A stretch of DNA of 64,000 nucleotides from Paenibacillus sp. FSL H8-0548 (GCF_038630985.1 NZ_CP152049.1:3553501-3617500), one strand, 5' to 3'; counted from the first letter of the stretch, positions 1 to 9,212 are shown. The notes: generated by a model from the sequence alone, not told the origin. Made by a program: numbers and translations.

Positions 1-101
1 TATTTAGTTCCACTTATCTAACTGAGTGATACATACATTAATTGATTACAAGAAGCTTATGGACAATAGGGAAATGAAGTGGATAAAGGATAAGTTAAAT
101 A

Positions 102-152
102 AAAAACCACGTATGCCTCGGCTGTAAACATGCAGAGGTGCACGTGGTTTTT
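102..152. terminator. Bidirectional hairpin terminator after bioY
   Basis: An 11-bp inverted repeat (AAAAACCACGT at 102-112 and ACGTGGTTTTT at 142-152) lies 10 bases beyond the bioY stop. A-rich and T-rich flanks on either side suit termination in both directions. Confidence 0.8.
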
Positions 153-161
153 AAAGTAGAA

Positions 162-776
162 CTACGCTTGATAAATCGAGTCTTGTGTTTTGCTGCTAGC
201 GGTTGACGAGCGAATGTGGACGATGTAAGGTGTTAAGGAGATGGCTAAAATCGTGCCGACCAGCGATTTTAACGCGTCGCCGATAATAAATGGATAAAAC
301 CCGACGACCATCGCTTTCTGAAATGAAAAGTCGAGTGCGTGCATGAGCCATGGAATGCCTGGAATATAAGCGCATAAGGAACTGAATAGCTCGAATATAA
401 GGAAGAATACGATAAACGAAAGCACTTTATTTTGCTTAATACTGCTGCCGCGAAGGTATGCGCCTACTGCTAAACTGACTAGAAGCGCACAGAAGGGGAA
501 AGCAAAGATAAAGCCTGCGGTAGCACCTGTTAAAGTCGAAATTCCGCCTTGCCCGCTAAATAGCGGCAAGCCGAAGGCGGTGAGCAGTATAACGATGAAG
601 ATACTGAGAAACGCATTGCGCGGCGTCAAAAATAATCCTGCTAGGACAACACCTAAGGTTTGAAGCGTAATCGGGACGAACGAGCCTCCGAGCTTAATGG
701 TCACTGCGCTCATGACGATAAACAATGCTGCGAATAAGGCAATGAACACTAGAGAACGAATATTATTGCTTTGCAT
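162..776 (-). CDS. bioY: BioY-family biotin transporter substrate-binding (S) component
   Basis: This 204-residue integral membrane protein binds biotin in the membrane and hands it to an ECF energy module. About six hydrophobic segments fill the sequence. The central glycine-rich stretch GGISTLTGATAGF matches the BioY family signature, and the length is normal for the family. The ATG at 776 has a GGAG upstream on its own strand. The gene is divergent from the two ECF ATPase/permease genes and shares with them a BirA-like operator at 811-844. That operator is the strongest sign that the substrate really is biotin. A hairpin terminator follows the gene. Confidence 0.93.
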   Translation of the reverse strand: MQSNNIRSLVFIALFAALFIVMSAVTIKLGGSFVPITLQTLGVVLAGLFLTPRNAFLSIFIVILLTAFGLPLFSGQGGISTLTGATAGFIFAFPFCALLVSLAVGAYLRGSSIKQNKVLSFIVFFLIFELFSSLCAYIPGIPWLMHALDFSFQKAMVVGFYPFIIGDALKSLVGTILAISLTPYIVHIRSSTASSKTQDSIYQA

Positions 777-810
777 AGAAAAACGACTCCTTTATGTAGT
801 TGCGATTTTA

Positions 811-844
811 TTGTTAACCATTTATATTATTATTAGGTTAACAA
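811..844. promoter_or_regulatory. BirA-type biotin operator between bioY and ecfA
   Basis: TTGTTAACC (811-819) and GGTTAACAA (836-844) form a perfect 9-bp inverted repeat with a 16-bp spacer. These are the arms and spacing of the classical biotin operator bound by the bifunctional BirA repressor/ligase. It sits in the only gap between bioY and the divergent ECF genes, so one site probably represses both directions when biotin is plentiful. Confidence 0.9.
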
Positions 845-897
845 ATCGAATTGTAGCATAGCCAAACGTTTTGGGGAAGAGGTTGGGTGAAATTTTT

Positions 898-1749
898 TTG
901 GAACAAGCGATTCAAATTGAAATGAAGAAAATTACGGTTGCGCCGCCGATTATGTTAGAAGGTCAGATGCGCAGGGCGATTGTTAAAGACGTTTCTATTA
1001 CGATACATCAAGGCGAATGGATAACGCTGCTTGGCCGCAATGGAAGCGGGAAGAGTACCGTTGCTAAAGTAGCCGCGGGCTATCGTGTAGCTGGCGCTGC
1101 AGGACAAGTGATCAGAAATATACAGACAGCAGCGAAGGGAAGGCCGCTTCCTATCGTCATGCAGCAGCCAGAGGCAGGGATGATTGGCGCGACGCCGTGG
1201 GAGGATGTTGTGCTGATGCTTGAACAGAATGAGCTTCCAGGCGATGAAATTCCGTTGAAGGCGGAGCTGGCTCTGCGAAGCGTAGGCATGGGCGAGCGGC
1301 TTCATCAGTCCATCGAAACGTTATCGGGAGGACAGAAGCAGCTGGTTGCGATTGCTGGCTGCATCGCAATGAGCTCTCCATTGCTCGTTCTCGACGAGGT
1401 GACTGCTATGCTGGACCCAGAAGCTTCGAGCTCTGTGATGGAGCAAGTAAGAGGACTGCATAAGAGCGGTGTAACGGTTATATGGATTACACAGAAGCTG
1501 GAGGAGCTGCAAGAGGCTGATCGAATCATTGCTATGGATGAAGGAGCAATCGTATTTGACGGACAAGCGGAGACTTGGTTTGCTAGAACAGCTCCACTTC
1601 AGAAGGACAGCATATGCGAGCGGCTTTGCTTCGAGGCCCCCTATGCAGCGCAGGTGGCATGGGAGCTTCAGGAGCAAGGTGTGCAGCTGTCGCCATTTCC
1701 ATTCACGGCAGAGCTGCTGGCAAAGGCGGTGAAGCAGTATGGGCGCTGA
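898..1749 (+). CDS. ECF transporter ATP-binding protein (EcfA-like)
   Basis: This cytoplasmic ABC ATPase is one half of the ECF energy module. Walker A (GRNGSGKST), the ABC signature (LSGGQKQ) and Walker B ending in LLVLDEVTAML are intact. I start it at TTG 898, seven bases after GGGTGA, giving 283 residues; an in-frame TTG at 871 has no ribosome binding site, and ATG 922 is a second choice. It overlaps the next gene by 11 bases, so the two are translationally coupled. The BirA-type operator just upstream links it to biotin uptake with the divergent bioY. Confidence 0.88.
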   Translation: MEQAIQIEMKKITVAPPIMLEGQMRRAIVKDVSITIHQGEWITLLGRNGSGKSTVAKVAAGYRVAGAAGQVIRNIQTAAKGRPLPIVMQQPEAGMIGATPWEDVVLMLEQNELPGDEIPLKAELALRSVGMGERLHQSIETLSGGQKQLVAIAGCIAMSSPLLVLDEVTAMLDPEASSSVMEQVRGLHKSGVTVIWITQKLEELQEADRIIAMDEGAIVFDGQAETWFARTAPLQKDSICERLCFEAPYAAQVAWELQEQGVQLSPFPFTAELLAKAVKQYGR

Positions 1750-3466
1750 TTGGCAGCTGCAAGAAGTTAATGTTTATGCAGGAAGCAGTGCGGATAAGAG
1801 GCAGCTGCTTAAGCGTGTCAGTCACACTTTTAAAGCAGGTGAAATTACGCTGCTCATCGGGCGAAACGGAGCGGGGAAATCGACGCTGCTGGAGACGATG
1901 GCAGGAATTCGAATGATGGAGTCAGGCGATATTTCACTTGGCGGAGATCCGCTGTGGATGGTGCATAAACGTAAAGATCGGCTGAATCGCAGCGCCGCAT
2001 TAAAGCTGGGCTTAGCGATGCAAAGCTCGGAATCGCAGTGGTTTGCATCCACCGTTAGGGAGGAATTTCTATATTCGCTGAAGCCCTATGGCGTGGAAGG
2101 CGAGCTCGCTCAGGAGCGGATGGAGCGGGCGCTCTCCGAGGCAGGACTGCCGCAGGAGGTGCTGACGCAAGATCCGTGGACGCTTAGCGGCGGGCAGCAG
2201 CGACGGCTTTCACTCGCCTGCCTGCTGGCGTGTGAACCGGAATGGCTGCTGCTCGACGAGCCGACAGCGGGGTTAGACGCTGTCGGTATACGCCGCCTGT
2301 GCGCGGTGCTTGAGGCGCACAGGGCGGCGGGGCGCGGAGCGGTCGTTGCCACGCACGACCTCGACGCGCTGCTGCCGCTGGCGGACGCGGTCGCCGTGGT
2401 CAGCGGCGGCACGGTCCGCGCAGCGGCTCCTGCGGCGGCGATCGCGCATGCCGCAGCTGCGCCGCAGGCGCTTCGCGTGCTGGCGCAGCTGCGCGCTGAG
2501 GCGGCTTTGCCGCCGCAGGAGCCGGCGCCAAGCGACGGGGCGCCGTGGCCAGCGCCGCGCGAGGTAGCGGCGGGGCTGGCAGCGGAGCTGCGGCGGCGAG
2601 CGGCGGATCGCACCGCGGGCAGCAGCATAGAGCCTGCGAACGTAGCGGTACAGGAAGCGACTCCGACTCAGGAGGATGCTGGCGCGAAGGAGCTCACGCA
2701 AGCGAACACACAGACGGTGAAATCCGAATGGCTCCGCGCTGATCGTTTTGATCCACGGGCGCTGGTGCTCGCTTATCTAATTTTGGCAGCCAGCATATTA
2801 ACACAAAAAACAGCAGTGGAGCTGCTGCTTGCTGCTTCAGCCACACTGCTGTTGATCATCCCTTTGCGAACACTCATATGGCCTTGGGCTCGCGTAATAC
2901 GCGCGTATACGATCATGATTATTATGTTTTGCATTATTGGAGGAATTAGCTTTGCTCCTATTGCCTTCGAATGGGCTAAAGCTTGGCCGATCGTGCTTCG
3001 GTTTGGCAAGCTGCTGTTGATTATGCTCCTTGGCATGCCGCTGCTTAAGCTGATGACGCCGTATCGGCTCCAGCGCTCTATTGAGCAGACCTTTGGCTGG
3101 CTTGGAAGATTTAGAGTGCCTATTCACTCCTTCGCACTAATTGTTACCCTTATTTTTCGGTTTATCCCGCTGCTAACCGGAGAGTGGGAGCGCTTCGCAA
3201 AGCTTGCTCATGCAAGAGGGAAGGCAATTACACCGCTTCGAACAGTACCCTTCAATCATTTATTATCGGTGCTGATTCCATACGTTCGATCTATTCTGCG
3301 CCTTGCGGAGCAAATGGCAGATGCCTTGGAAGCGCGGGGGTTTGGCTACACGAAGCGAAAACCAACCTACGCCTTTCGCCTGGCATTTGGCCGCTATGAT
3401 GCTTGTTTGCTCAGCATTGCCGGGGCAAGCGGGCTAACACTGTTCTTGCTCGCCAGCTTTCTGTAG
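1739..3466 (+). CDS. Fused ECF ATPase and transmembrane coupling protein (EcfA'-EcfT)
   Basis: This 575-residue protein combines the second ECF ATPase with the T component that contacts the S protein. Residues 1 to about 240 carry Walker A (GRNGAGKST), LSGGQQRR and WLLLDEPTAGLD. Residues about 240-335 form an Ala/Arg/Pro-rich linker encoded by very GC-rich DNA. Residues about 340-575 are an EcfT-like membrane domain with hydrophobic helices and the two Ala-Arg-Gly coupling motifs (HARGKA and LEARGFG). ECF modules normally encode A' and T separately, so the fusion is notable. Its 3' end overlaps the convergent HAD gene by 33 bp. Confidence 0.87.
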   Translation: MGADWQLQEVNVYAGSSADKRQLLKRVSHTFKAGEITLLIGRNGAGKSTLLETMAGIRMMESGDISLGGDPLWMVHKRKDRLNRSAALKLGLAMQSSESQWFASTVREEFLYSLKPYGVEGELAQERMERALSEAGLPQEVLTQDPWTLSGGQQRRLSLACLLACEPEWLLLDEPTAGLDAVGIRRLCAVLEAHRAAGRGAVVATHDLDALLPLADAVAVVSGGTVRAAAPAAAIAHAAAAPQALRVLAQLRAEAALPPQEPAPSDGAPWPAPREVAAGLAAELRRRAADRTAGSSIEPANVAVQEATPTQEDAGAKELTQANTQTVKSEWLRADRFDPRALVLAYLILAASILTQKTAVELLLAASATLLLIIPLRTLIWPWARVIRAYTIMIIMFCIIGGISFAPIAFEWAKAWPIVLRFGKLLLIMLLGMPLLKLMTPYRLQRSIEQTFGWLGRFRVPIHSFALIVTLIFRFIPLLTGEWERFAKLAHARGKAITPLRTVPFNHLLSVLIPYVRSILRLAEQMADALEARGFGYTKRKPTYAFRLAFGRYDACLLSIAGASGLTLFLLASFL

Positions 3467-4039
3467 GAGGGTGTGAACGAGCGAAATCCACCCGCCAGAC
3501 TCATCGGCAAGCAGCGTATGCCATCCGAGCGACGCTGCTTGTTCAATGTTTTTGTTCTGGTCATCGATGAATAATACATAGCTTGACTGTGGGAGCTGCG
3601 CAGCCAACCTTGTGAAAATAGCACGATCCGGCTTTTTGAGAGCCGCCTCGCTGGAAATCGTAACGCTTTTCAAATAAGGCTTGATCGGCAGAACGATCGG
3701 TTCCACCCAAGCGCTCAGATGATTGCTTAGCAGATGAATATCTGCATGTACACTCCATTCGGCTATTTTCTCAAGTGCTGGCAACGGCCGCAAACTTTGT
3801 TCTATTATCGCTTTCGCTTGCTTCATCGTTAACGATGGTGCATAAGCAGTAATCCATTTCCAAAACTGTGCTTCAGATATATGTCCAGTCCAAAGCTGCT
3901 CGCTGATTTCCTGCTTGTATTGAAAATATAGTGTATCTTCTGAAACAGCTGCTTCAGCGGCTAAAAGCTGCCAGAGGAGCGGGGATAAATTAGTTGCAAG
4001 AACGCCTCCAATATCAAGGACAAGCTGTGGTCTCATCAT
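3434..4039 (-). CDS. HAD-superfamily (subfamily IA) hydrolase
   Basis: This 201-residue cytosolic phosphatase-like protein has HAD motif I near the N-terminus (VLDIGGVL), motif II Ser in LLSNHLSAW, the motif III Lys in KKPDRAIF and the motif IV acidic pair in FIDDQNKN. The DxGG form of motif I is typical of YihX-type HAD proteins. The natural substrate cannot be read from the sequence. Its ATG overlaps the stop of the preceding MFS gene by four bases (ATGA), so the pair is an operon. The 3' end runs 33 bp into the convergent ECF gene, with no terminator visible between them. Confidence 0.85.
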   Translation of the reverse strand: MMRPQLVLDIGGVLATNLSPLLWQLLAAEAAVSEDTLYFQYKQEISEQLWTGHISEAQFWKWITAYAPSLTMKQAKAIIEQSLRPLPALEKIAEWSVHADIHLLSNHLSAWVEPIVLPIKPYLKSVTISSEAALKKPDRAIFTRLAAQLPQSSYVLFIDDQNKNIEQAASLGWHTLLADESGGWISLVHTLLQKAGEQEQC

Positions 4040-5247
4040 CCGCGGTGCTCCTCTGCATATGTCTTCACCAGCTTAACAGCAGGTTTGCGCTCCTTCATCG
4101 CCCAGACGATAACAAAACCGAATGCGATTACTCCAAGCAATAAGCCGAATACAAAGCCGCCATTAAGCCCCCAGCCATCATTAAGCCATCCAGCAAGGAA
4201 CGGTCCGGAGAACATTCCTATAGCGTATAAAGCCTGATACAAGCCCATAGCCGTTGCACGTCCTGCAAGCTCCACATCTCGAATAGCTAGTCCGAGCAAT
4301 AACGGAATATGCAGCCCTTGAGCAAAGCCATTTATCGCTTGCGTTGCGATTAGCATCTCAAATGAGCTGGATAACGCCATAGCCCCCGTGCATATCGCAC
4401 TGAGTAAAAATCCAGCTCCAATCGTACCCCAATACCCGAAGCGAGGAGTGAACCATCTTGCTGTTACAAGAGAGGAGATGGCATACGGCAGCATAAAAGC
4501 GAATACGAGCAAGGTGAGCTGTAAGCCACTGGAGCCCATTTCTGCTGCTTTGAGCGGTGTAAAGCCAAACATCGTAATAAAGAGAATGCCATGTGCGAGA
4601 ATGGAGAGCAGTGAAACTTGCAGCAGTGTTTTGGTTCGCACGACATTTTTAATCATTGTAAACGACATGCCGGGCTGATCGCGTTGTGCTGCTATCGGTT
4701 CTTTAAGCATAAGCGCAAGCAGCAAGCCGATAAACGCAATGACAGCGCCAAAAACAAACGGAGCATTCACATGAAAGCCGTCCGTAAGCCAGCCGCTGAG
4801 GAGCATGCCGATCATTTGACCAATGACAGTCATCACACTAATGTTGCCCATGGCGCGTCCGGTCTGCCCTGCGCCAAAATAACTGGCATAAAGCACCGTA
4901 AAGGCTACCCAGGTAGAGGCGCATATTCCAGCCATCATTCTGCCTGCCAGCGGCCATATCCATAAGCCGGGAATAAGAAACAGCATGCAGCTGACTCCGC
5001 CGGCCAGCATTCCGAGCACAATAAACGGCTTGCGTTTGCCGAAACGATCCGACAGAATTCCGAGCGGAAAACGAACGAGCATCTGAACGAAGCCGTAGCT
5101 TCCCAAAACGATCCCAATAAGAGACAGGGAGAAGCCCCGATCACTTAAATAGGGGGATAAGGTAGGAACATATACAAACATAGACGTCCAGTATAAAATG
5201 GTAATGGCAGTAAACAGCAATCGTTGGGAAGCGGATGTGGGATTCAT
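4036..5247 (-). CDS. Major facilitator superfamily transporter
   Basis: This 403-residue protein has about twelve membrane segments and the MFS motif A between the second and third helices (GILSDRFGKRKP). It fits the drug/metabolite exporter branch of the superfamily, but the substrate cannot be predicted. It is the first gene of an operon with the HAD hydrolase and is divergent from signal peptidase. A short inverted repeat in the intergenic region may be an operator. Confidence 0.85.
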   Translation of the reverse strand: MNPTSASQRLLFTAITILYWTSMFVYVPTLSPYLSDRGFSLSLIGIVLGSYGFVQMLVRFPLGILSDRFGKRKPFIVLGMLAGGVSCMLFLIPGLWIWPLAGRMMAGICASTWVAFTVLYASYFGAGQTGRAMGNISVMTVIGQMIGMLLSGWLTDGFHVNAPFVFGAVIAFIGLLLALMLKEPIAAQRDQPGMSFTMIKNVVRTKTLLQVSLLSILAHGILFITMFGFTPLKAAEMGSSGLQLTLLVFAFMLPYAISSLVTARWFTPRFGYWGTIGAGFLLSAICTGAMALSSSFEMLIATQAINGFAQGLHIPLLLGLAIRDVELAGRATAMGLYQALYAIGMFSGPFLAGWLNDGWGLNGGFVFGLLLGVIAFGFVIVWAMKERKPAVKLVKTYAEEHRG

Positions 5248-5310
5248 AGTTATGGAAAACTCCTCTCGTTACCACTTTAGCGCATGCCGCCTTCGGTTGT
5301 CACTTCCTAA

Positions 5311-5330
5311 TTTCCAAGCTAATTTGGAAA
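5311..5330. promoter_or_regulatory. Inverted repeat in the MFS/sipS divergent intergenic region
   Basis: TTTCCAA (5311-5317) and TTGGAAA (5324-5330) form a 7-bp inverted repeat with a 6-bp spacer, between two divergent genes. The placement suits a repressor or activator site. No specific regulator can be named. Confidence 0.35.
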
Positions 5331-5411
5331 CCATGTCCAGCTGCAGCCGTATTAAACAATGGACTTTTTACAATTTCTAACCGCTAATTATATTTTGATG
5401 AGGTGAATGCA

Positions 5412-5954
5412 ATGCAATTAGAAAATCGCAAACGAAAGAGCTGGCTAAAAGAAATAAAGGAATGGACAGTGTCGCTGGGCATAGCAATGGCTGTAGCACT
5501 GCTGTTTCAGAATTATGTGTACGCGCAATCCGAGGTCCAAAACGTCTCTATGCAAAATACACTTGTAGCCGGCCAACGTTTAATCGAGGACAAGTGGTCC
5601 TATCATTTTCACGAGCCGCGACATGGAGATATTGTCATTATTAATGGACCAGAAAGCGACTTGCGTCTTATTAAACGAGTGGTTGGATTGCCAGGGGACG
5701 TCATTGATATCCAAAATGGACAGGTTTTCTTAAACGGAGAAGCTATCAATGAGGATTATGTTAAAGGCCAAACGTTTGCCGGCAGCATACCGATTCCTTT
5801 TACAGTAAAGGAAGGACAGCTATTCGTTATGGGCGATAATCGAGAGCATAGCTTTGATAGCCGGGCAATCGGTCCGATTTCTAGATCTAGTATTGAAGGA
5901 AAAGCTGTTTTTCGCATATGGCCGCTGCCTAAGTTCGGATCACTAAGCGAATAG
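5412..5954 (+). CDS. Signal peptidase I
   Basis: This membrane-bound leader peptidase removes signal peptides from secreted proteins. The 180-residue protein has one N-terminal membrane anchor. The catalytic serine sits in NVSMQNTL (Ser46) and the general-base lysine in RLIKRVVGLPGD (Lys88). The conserved box MGDNREHSFDSRAIG follows near the C-terminus. I prefer ATG 5412, five bases after GATGAGGTGA, over the in-frame GTG at 5403 that lies inside that ribosome binding site. Spore-formers often carry several paralogues, so I give no specific symbol. Confidence 0.93.
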   Translation: MQLENRKRKSWLKEIKEWTVSLGIAMAVALLFQNYVYAQSEVQNVSMQNTLVAGQRLIEDKWSYHFHEPRHGDIVIINGPESDLRLIKRVVGLPGDVIDIQNGQVFLNGEAINEDYVKGQTFAGSIPIPFTVKEGQLFVMGDNREHSFDSRAIGPISRSSIEGKAVFRIWPLPKFGSLSE

Positions 5955-5974
5955 AAGGAGCTGTTTCAGAACCG

Positions 5975-6907
5975 ATGCCGCATACCTTTGCCCATCCCTT
6001 GTTCGCTGCACCGCTAAAGAAGATCATCCCAAGCTTGAGCTTAACGGGTTTGATTCTAGGCAGCATGTCACCGGATTTCGAATATTTTGTCTCTATGCAG
6101 CCGTTTCGAAGCATCGGACATTCCGTATTAGGTTTACTATTGCTTGTGCTGCCTGCGTGCATTGCTTTTTCATTAGTCTTCCACCGCATTGTGAAGCCGG
6201 CACTGCCGGAGTTGCTTCCAGATATCGGTTCAATGAAGCCATATGCTGCTTATTTGAACCGTCCTTGGTCTCTAGCCACATGGCAAGAATGGATGCGTTT
6301 TATTTTATCAGTAATCATTGGTTTTTTAACTCATGTATTTGTAGATCATTTTACGCATAGCAGCGGCTGGTTCGTACAACGAATTCCTTTTTTGCAAAAA
6401 ATAATAATAGGTGATGAGCTCTATCATATCCTTCAGCATTTTCTCACCCTCTCAGGCTTCGCGGCAGCAGGGATTTATGGATTGAATCATTATTTTGCAT
6501 GGAAGAAAAAACAGAGAAAGCAGTCAAGCGGCATAAGGATGCATAGCTCATCTAGAAAGCTGTGGGGACTGCTTTTCTTTGCTGCGCTCGCTATGTTTTT
6601 GGGAAAGCTTTTATTCTCAGACCATATCTTTTCCATCAGCATTTGGGCGGTTGCTCCGATAACCTCGGTTTTGTTTGGCGTTTATCTAGCAGCAATGCTT
6701 CATTCCGCCAAAAAGGCGCATCAAACAAAACGAGCCGTATTGATTTTATTCGTGCTTGTTCTGTTTATTGTTGTCTATAAGCTTTGGTCTCTTCATTCGG
6801 AGTTTTCAATTGCAATTTGGGTTGTATACAATGGGGTATTAGCGATTATCCTTAGTGTGAGTGCATTTTTGGTGCGAAAAAATGACAGTCCCTTTAAATT
6901 AATGTAA
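5975..6907 (+). CDS. DUF4184-family membrane protein
   Basis: This 310-residue protein begins with MPHTFAHPLFAAPL, close to the His-rich N-terminus of DUF4184 proteins, which are multi-membrane-span proteins of unknown function. An internal HVFVDHFTH and several hydrophobic helices are visible. The short gap after signal peptidase suggests cotranscription. The function is unknown; the conserved His/Asp pattern recalls membrane metal-dependent hydrolases, but that is inference. A weak hairpin (6936-6957) follows. Confidence 0.75.
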   Translation: MPHTFAHPLFAAPLKKIIPSLSLTGLILGSMSPDFEYFVSMQPFRSIGHSVLGLLLLVLPACIAFSLVFHRIVKPALPELLPDIGSMKPYAAYLNRPWSLATWQEWMRFILSVIIGFLTHVFVDHFTHSSGWFVQRIPFLQKIIIGDELYHILQHFLTLSGFAAAGIYGLNHYFAWKKKQRKQSSGIRMHSSSRKLWGLLFFAALAMFLGKLLFSDHIFSISIWAVAPITSVLFGVYLAAMLHSAKKAHQTKRAVLILFVLVLFIVVYKLWSLHSEFSIAIWVVYNGVLAIILSVSAFLVRKNDSPFKLM

Positions 6908-6935
6908 TTAATAATTTATGCTATTAATAAATAAA

Positions 6936-6957
6936 AAGATGCCTTTTCGGCAATCTT
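6936..6957 (+). terminator. Weak hairpin after DUF4184 gene
   Basis: AAGATGCC (6936-6943) pairs with GGC-A-ATCTT (6949-6957), leaving one bulged A. It is short and followed by only a few T residues, so termination is uncertain. Confidence 0.35.
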
Positions 6958-7066
6958 GAAGCCAATCGTAATAGTTTTGTAATAATTGGTTACAAATTCG
7001 TTTAGAAATACCCGTTATGATGAAACCTAGACACAACAATTAACGATCAGTGAGGCGTGAACCGGA

Positions 7067-8545
7067 GTGTCCATTCGAGTGAAGCTGTATATGTCTTACT
7101 TGGCCATGGTGTTTGTACCGTTTATTCTAATGATTACTTTTATGGTGTTCATTTTTTTTGCAGGCGGAATTGAGGACATTCGCCAATATTTTGATAAAGA
7201 ACACAACGAGCCTTATCGTCAAGCTCTAGTGTATGGCGAGCTTTCTTATGTACTGCAAAATGACACTGGAAAGCTGGAGGATGAAGCATATCTGAACGAT
7301 ATCCAAAAGAGGCTGGGAGAGCTGTGGGCAGGGCATGTCATCTCAAAGAATGGGGTAGTAATTGCGGTTGCTCCTTTTTTGGAGGAAGCAGCTCCAGGTG
7401 AAGACTGGCAAAAATTGTTGGACCAGCCTCCAGCTAAGGTTACTTTTCGAAAGTATCATTTTGAAACATTCAAGACAGTTTTTAATTATCCAGATGGAAG
7501 CACAGGAACGATGGTTCTGTTCAGACGCAACGATACAGTGCCGATTTATTGGAGACCAGTGTCGGCTGCCTTTTCCTTGACCTTTATTGGTTTGACGAGC
7601 TTGCTGCTTACTTATTTCGTTTCTAGAAGCATAATAAAACCAATAAAAAGGCTGGAAGCGGCTGCGCTGCAAATTAAGGATGGTGATTTATCTCATAAAG
7701 TCGTAGCAACGACGAAGGGGGAAATCGGACAGCTTAGCAACGCTTTCGAGGATATGCGAGTAAGATTAAAGCATTCTATTGATCAAAGCCTTCAATATGA
7801 TGAGAACCGTAAAATGCTGCTTTCGCATATTTCACATGATTTGAAAACACCGATTTCGGCTATCAAAGGTTATGTGGAAGGCATTATGGATGGCATCGCC
7901 AATACGGATGAGAAGCGAAGGCGCTATATGGAAACCATCTATCGCAAAGCTACGGATATGGATCAATTAATTGATGAGCTGTTTCTATTTTCGAAGCTTG
8001 ATCTCCATAAGGTTGCCTTTGATTTTAAAGAGATTGATATTACTCGTTATTTGGAGCATTTTTTGGAAGAGCAGCGATTTGATTTGGATAAGTCGGGAGT
8101 TGCGCTGCATTATTCCAGTTCAGATGCGAAACCGCTCTTAATTGCTGCAGACCCCGATAAGCTTAGCCGTGTATTAACTAATATTTTGAATAACTGTGTC
8201 AAATATATGGGAGACAACACGGGGAGTGACTCCCAAGATATTAAGGTAAGCGTAAAGGAACAGGGGGCATTTATCTTGGTGGAAATCGAAGACACAGGTC
8301 CTGGAATTGAAGAAGACGATCTGCCCTATATTTTCGATCGTTTTTATCGTGCGGAGCAATCGCGCAACCTGGAAACAGGCGGGAGTGGACTGGGGCTTGC
8401 GATTGTCAAACAAATTATTGAAGGGCATGGCGGTATCGTATGGGCGGAAAATGCAGAGCATGGCGGTGCCAGATTCTGTCTGAAGCTTCCCCAATCGGTA
8501 GCTGCCAAAACGGTGGATGTGCATGAGCAACATACTGATTATTGA
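7067..8545 (+). CDS. Membrane sensor histidine kinase
   Basis: This 492-residue kinase has two membrane helices flanking an extracytoplasmic sensor of about 130 residues. A HAMP domain, a HisKA domain with phospho-accepting His257 in ISHDLKTP, and a HATPase domain with NILNNCVKY, EIEDTGPGI and GGSGLGLAI follow. The GTG start follows GAGG. It overlaps the response regulator gene downstream by 23 bp and lies ahead of an RND exporter, so it probably senses a membrane-active or envelope-stress compound and induces the exporter. The kinase-before-regulator order is less common. Confidence 0.92.
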   Translation: MSIRVKLYMSYLAMVFVPFILMITFMVFIFFAGGIEDIRQYFDKEHNEPYRQALVYGELSYVLQNDTGKLEDEAYLNDIQKRLGELWAGHVISKNGVVIAVAPFLEEAAPGEDWQKLLDQPPAKVTFRKYHFETFKTVFNYPDGSTGTMVLFRRNDTVPIYWRPVSAAFSLTFIGLTSLLLTYFVSRSIIKPIKRLEAAALQIKDGDLSHKVVATTKGEIGQLSNAFEDMRVRLKHSIDQSLQYDENRKMLLSHISHDLKTPISAIKGYVEGIMDGIANTDEKRRRYMETIYRKATDMDQLIDELFLFSKLDLHKVAFDFKEIDITRYLEHFLEEQRFDLDKSGVALHYSSSDAKPLLIAADPDKLSRVLTNILNNCVKYMGDNTGSDSQDIKVSVKEQGAFILVEIEDTGPGIEEDDLPYIFDRFYRAEQSRNLETGGSGLGLAIVKQIIEGHGGIVWAENAEHGGARFCLKLPQSVAAKTVDVHEQHTDY

Positions 8546-9212
8546 AGATGAGAAAGCCATTGCCGAGCTGGAACGCGATTACTTGGAGAGCCACGGTTTT
8601 GCTGTGCAAATCGAAGGGAGAGGCGACATTGGCCTTGAGAAAGCGTTGGAAGGAAAATTTGATCTCATTATTTTAGATGTGATGCTTCCGAAGATCGATG
8701 GTTTTGAGATTTGTCGGCAAATTAGGCAGAAGGTTAACATTCCAATATTATTGGTTACTGCCAAAAAGGAAGATATTGATAAAATTAGAGGTCTCGGCCT
8801 AGGTGCGGATGACTACATGACGAAGCCGTTCAGTCCAAGTGAGCTGGTAGCACGTGTAAAAGCACATTTGGCGCGTTATGAGCGGTTAACTATGGATAAA
8901 TCGGAACGTGGAGATCAGGTTCGCATTCGAGGATTATTTATAGACAAGCCGTCTCGCAGAGTGATGATCCATGATAAGGAGGCGATGCTCACCTCAAAGG
9001 AATATGAGCTGCTTTTATTGCTCGCTTCGCATCCGAACCGAGTTTTTGAAAAAGAAGAGCTATTCGAGCGCATATGGGGGATGGATTCAAACGGTGACGC
9101 AGCTACGGTAACGGTACATATTCGGAGGCTGCGCGAAAAAATAGAGCATGACCCGTCTAAACCCCAATATATCGAGACGATTTGGGGAGTAGGCTATCGC
9201 TTTAAAGTTTAG
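8523..9212 (+). CDS. OmpR/PhoB-family response regulator
   Basis: This 229-residue transcription factor has a receiver domain with acidic residues in IIEDE, phospho-acceptor Asp52 in ILDVMLP and the conserved lysine in TKPFSP. A winged-helix DNA-binding domain ends in ETIWGVGYRFKV. ATG 8523 sits seven bases after GGTGG; ATG 8517 is an alternative. It overlaps the kinase gene, and the exporter gene starts 24 bases after its stop, which suggests that it controls its own operon. Confidence 0.92.
   Translation: MSNILIIEDEKAIAELERDYLESHGFAVQIEGRGDIGLEKALEGKFDLIILDVMLPKIDGFEICRQIRQKVNIPILLVTAKKEDIDKIRGLGLGADDYMTKPFSPSELVARVKAHLARYERLTMDKSERGDQVRIRGLFIDKPSRRVMIHDKEAMLTSKEYELLLLLASHPNRVFEKEELFERIWGMDSNGDAATVTVHIRRLREKIEHDPSKPQYIETIWGVGYRFKV

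Noticed and set aside
2110..2742. Several long Ala/Arg/Ser-rich frames on both strands
   Set aside because: They arise from the GC-rich linker segment of the EcfA'-EcfT gene and have no start signals.
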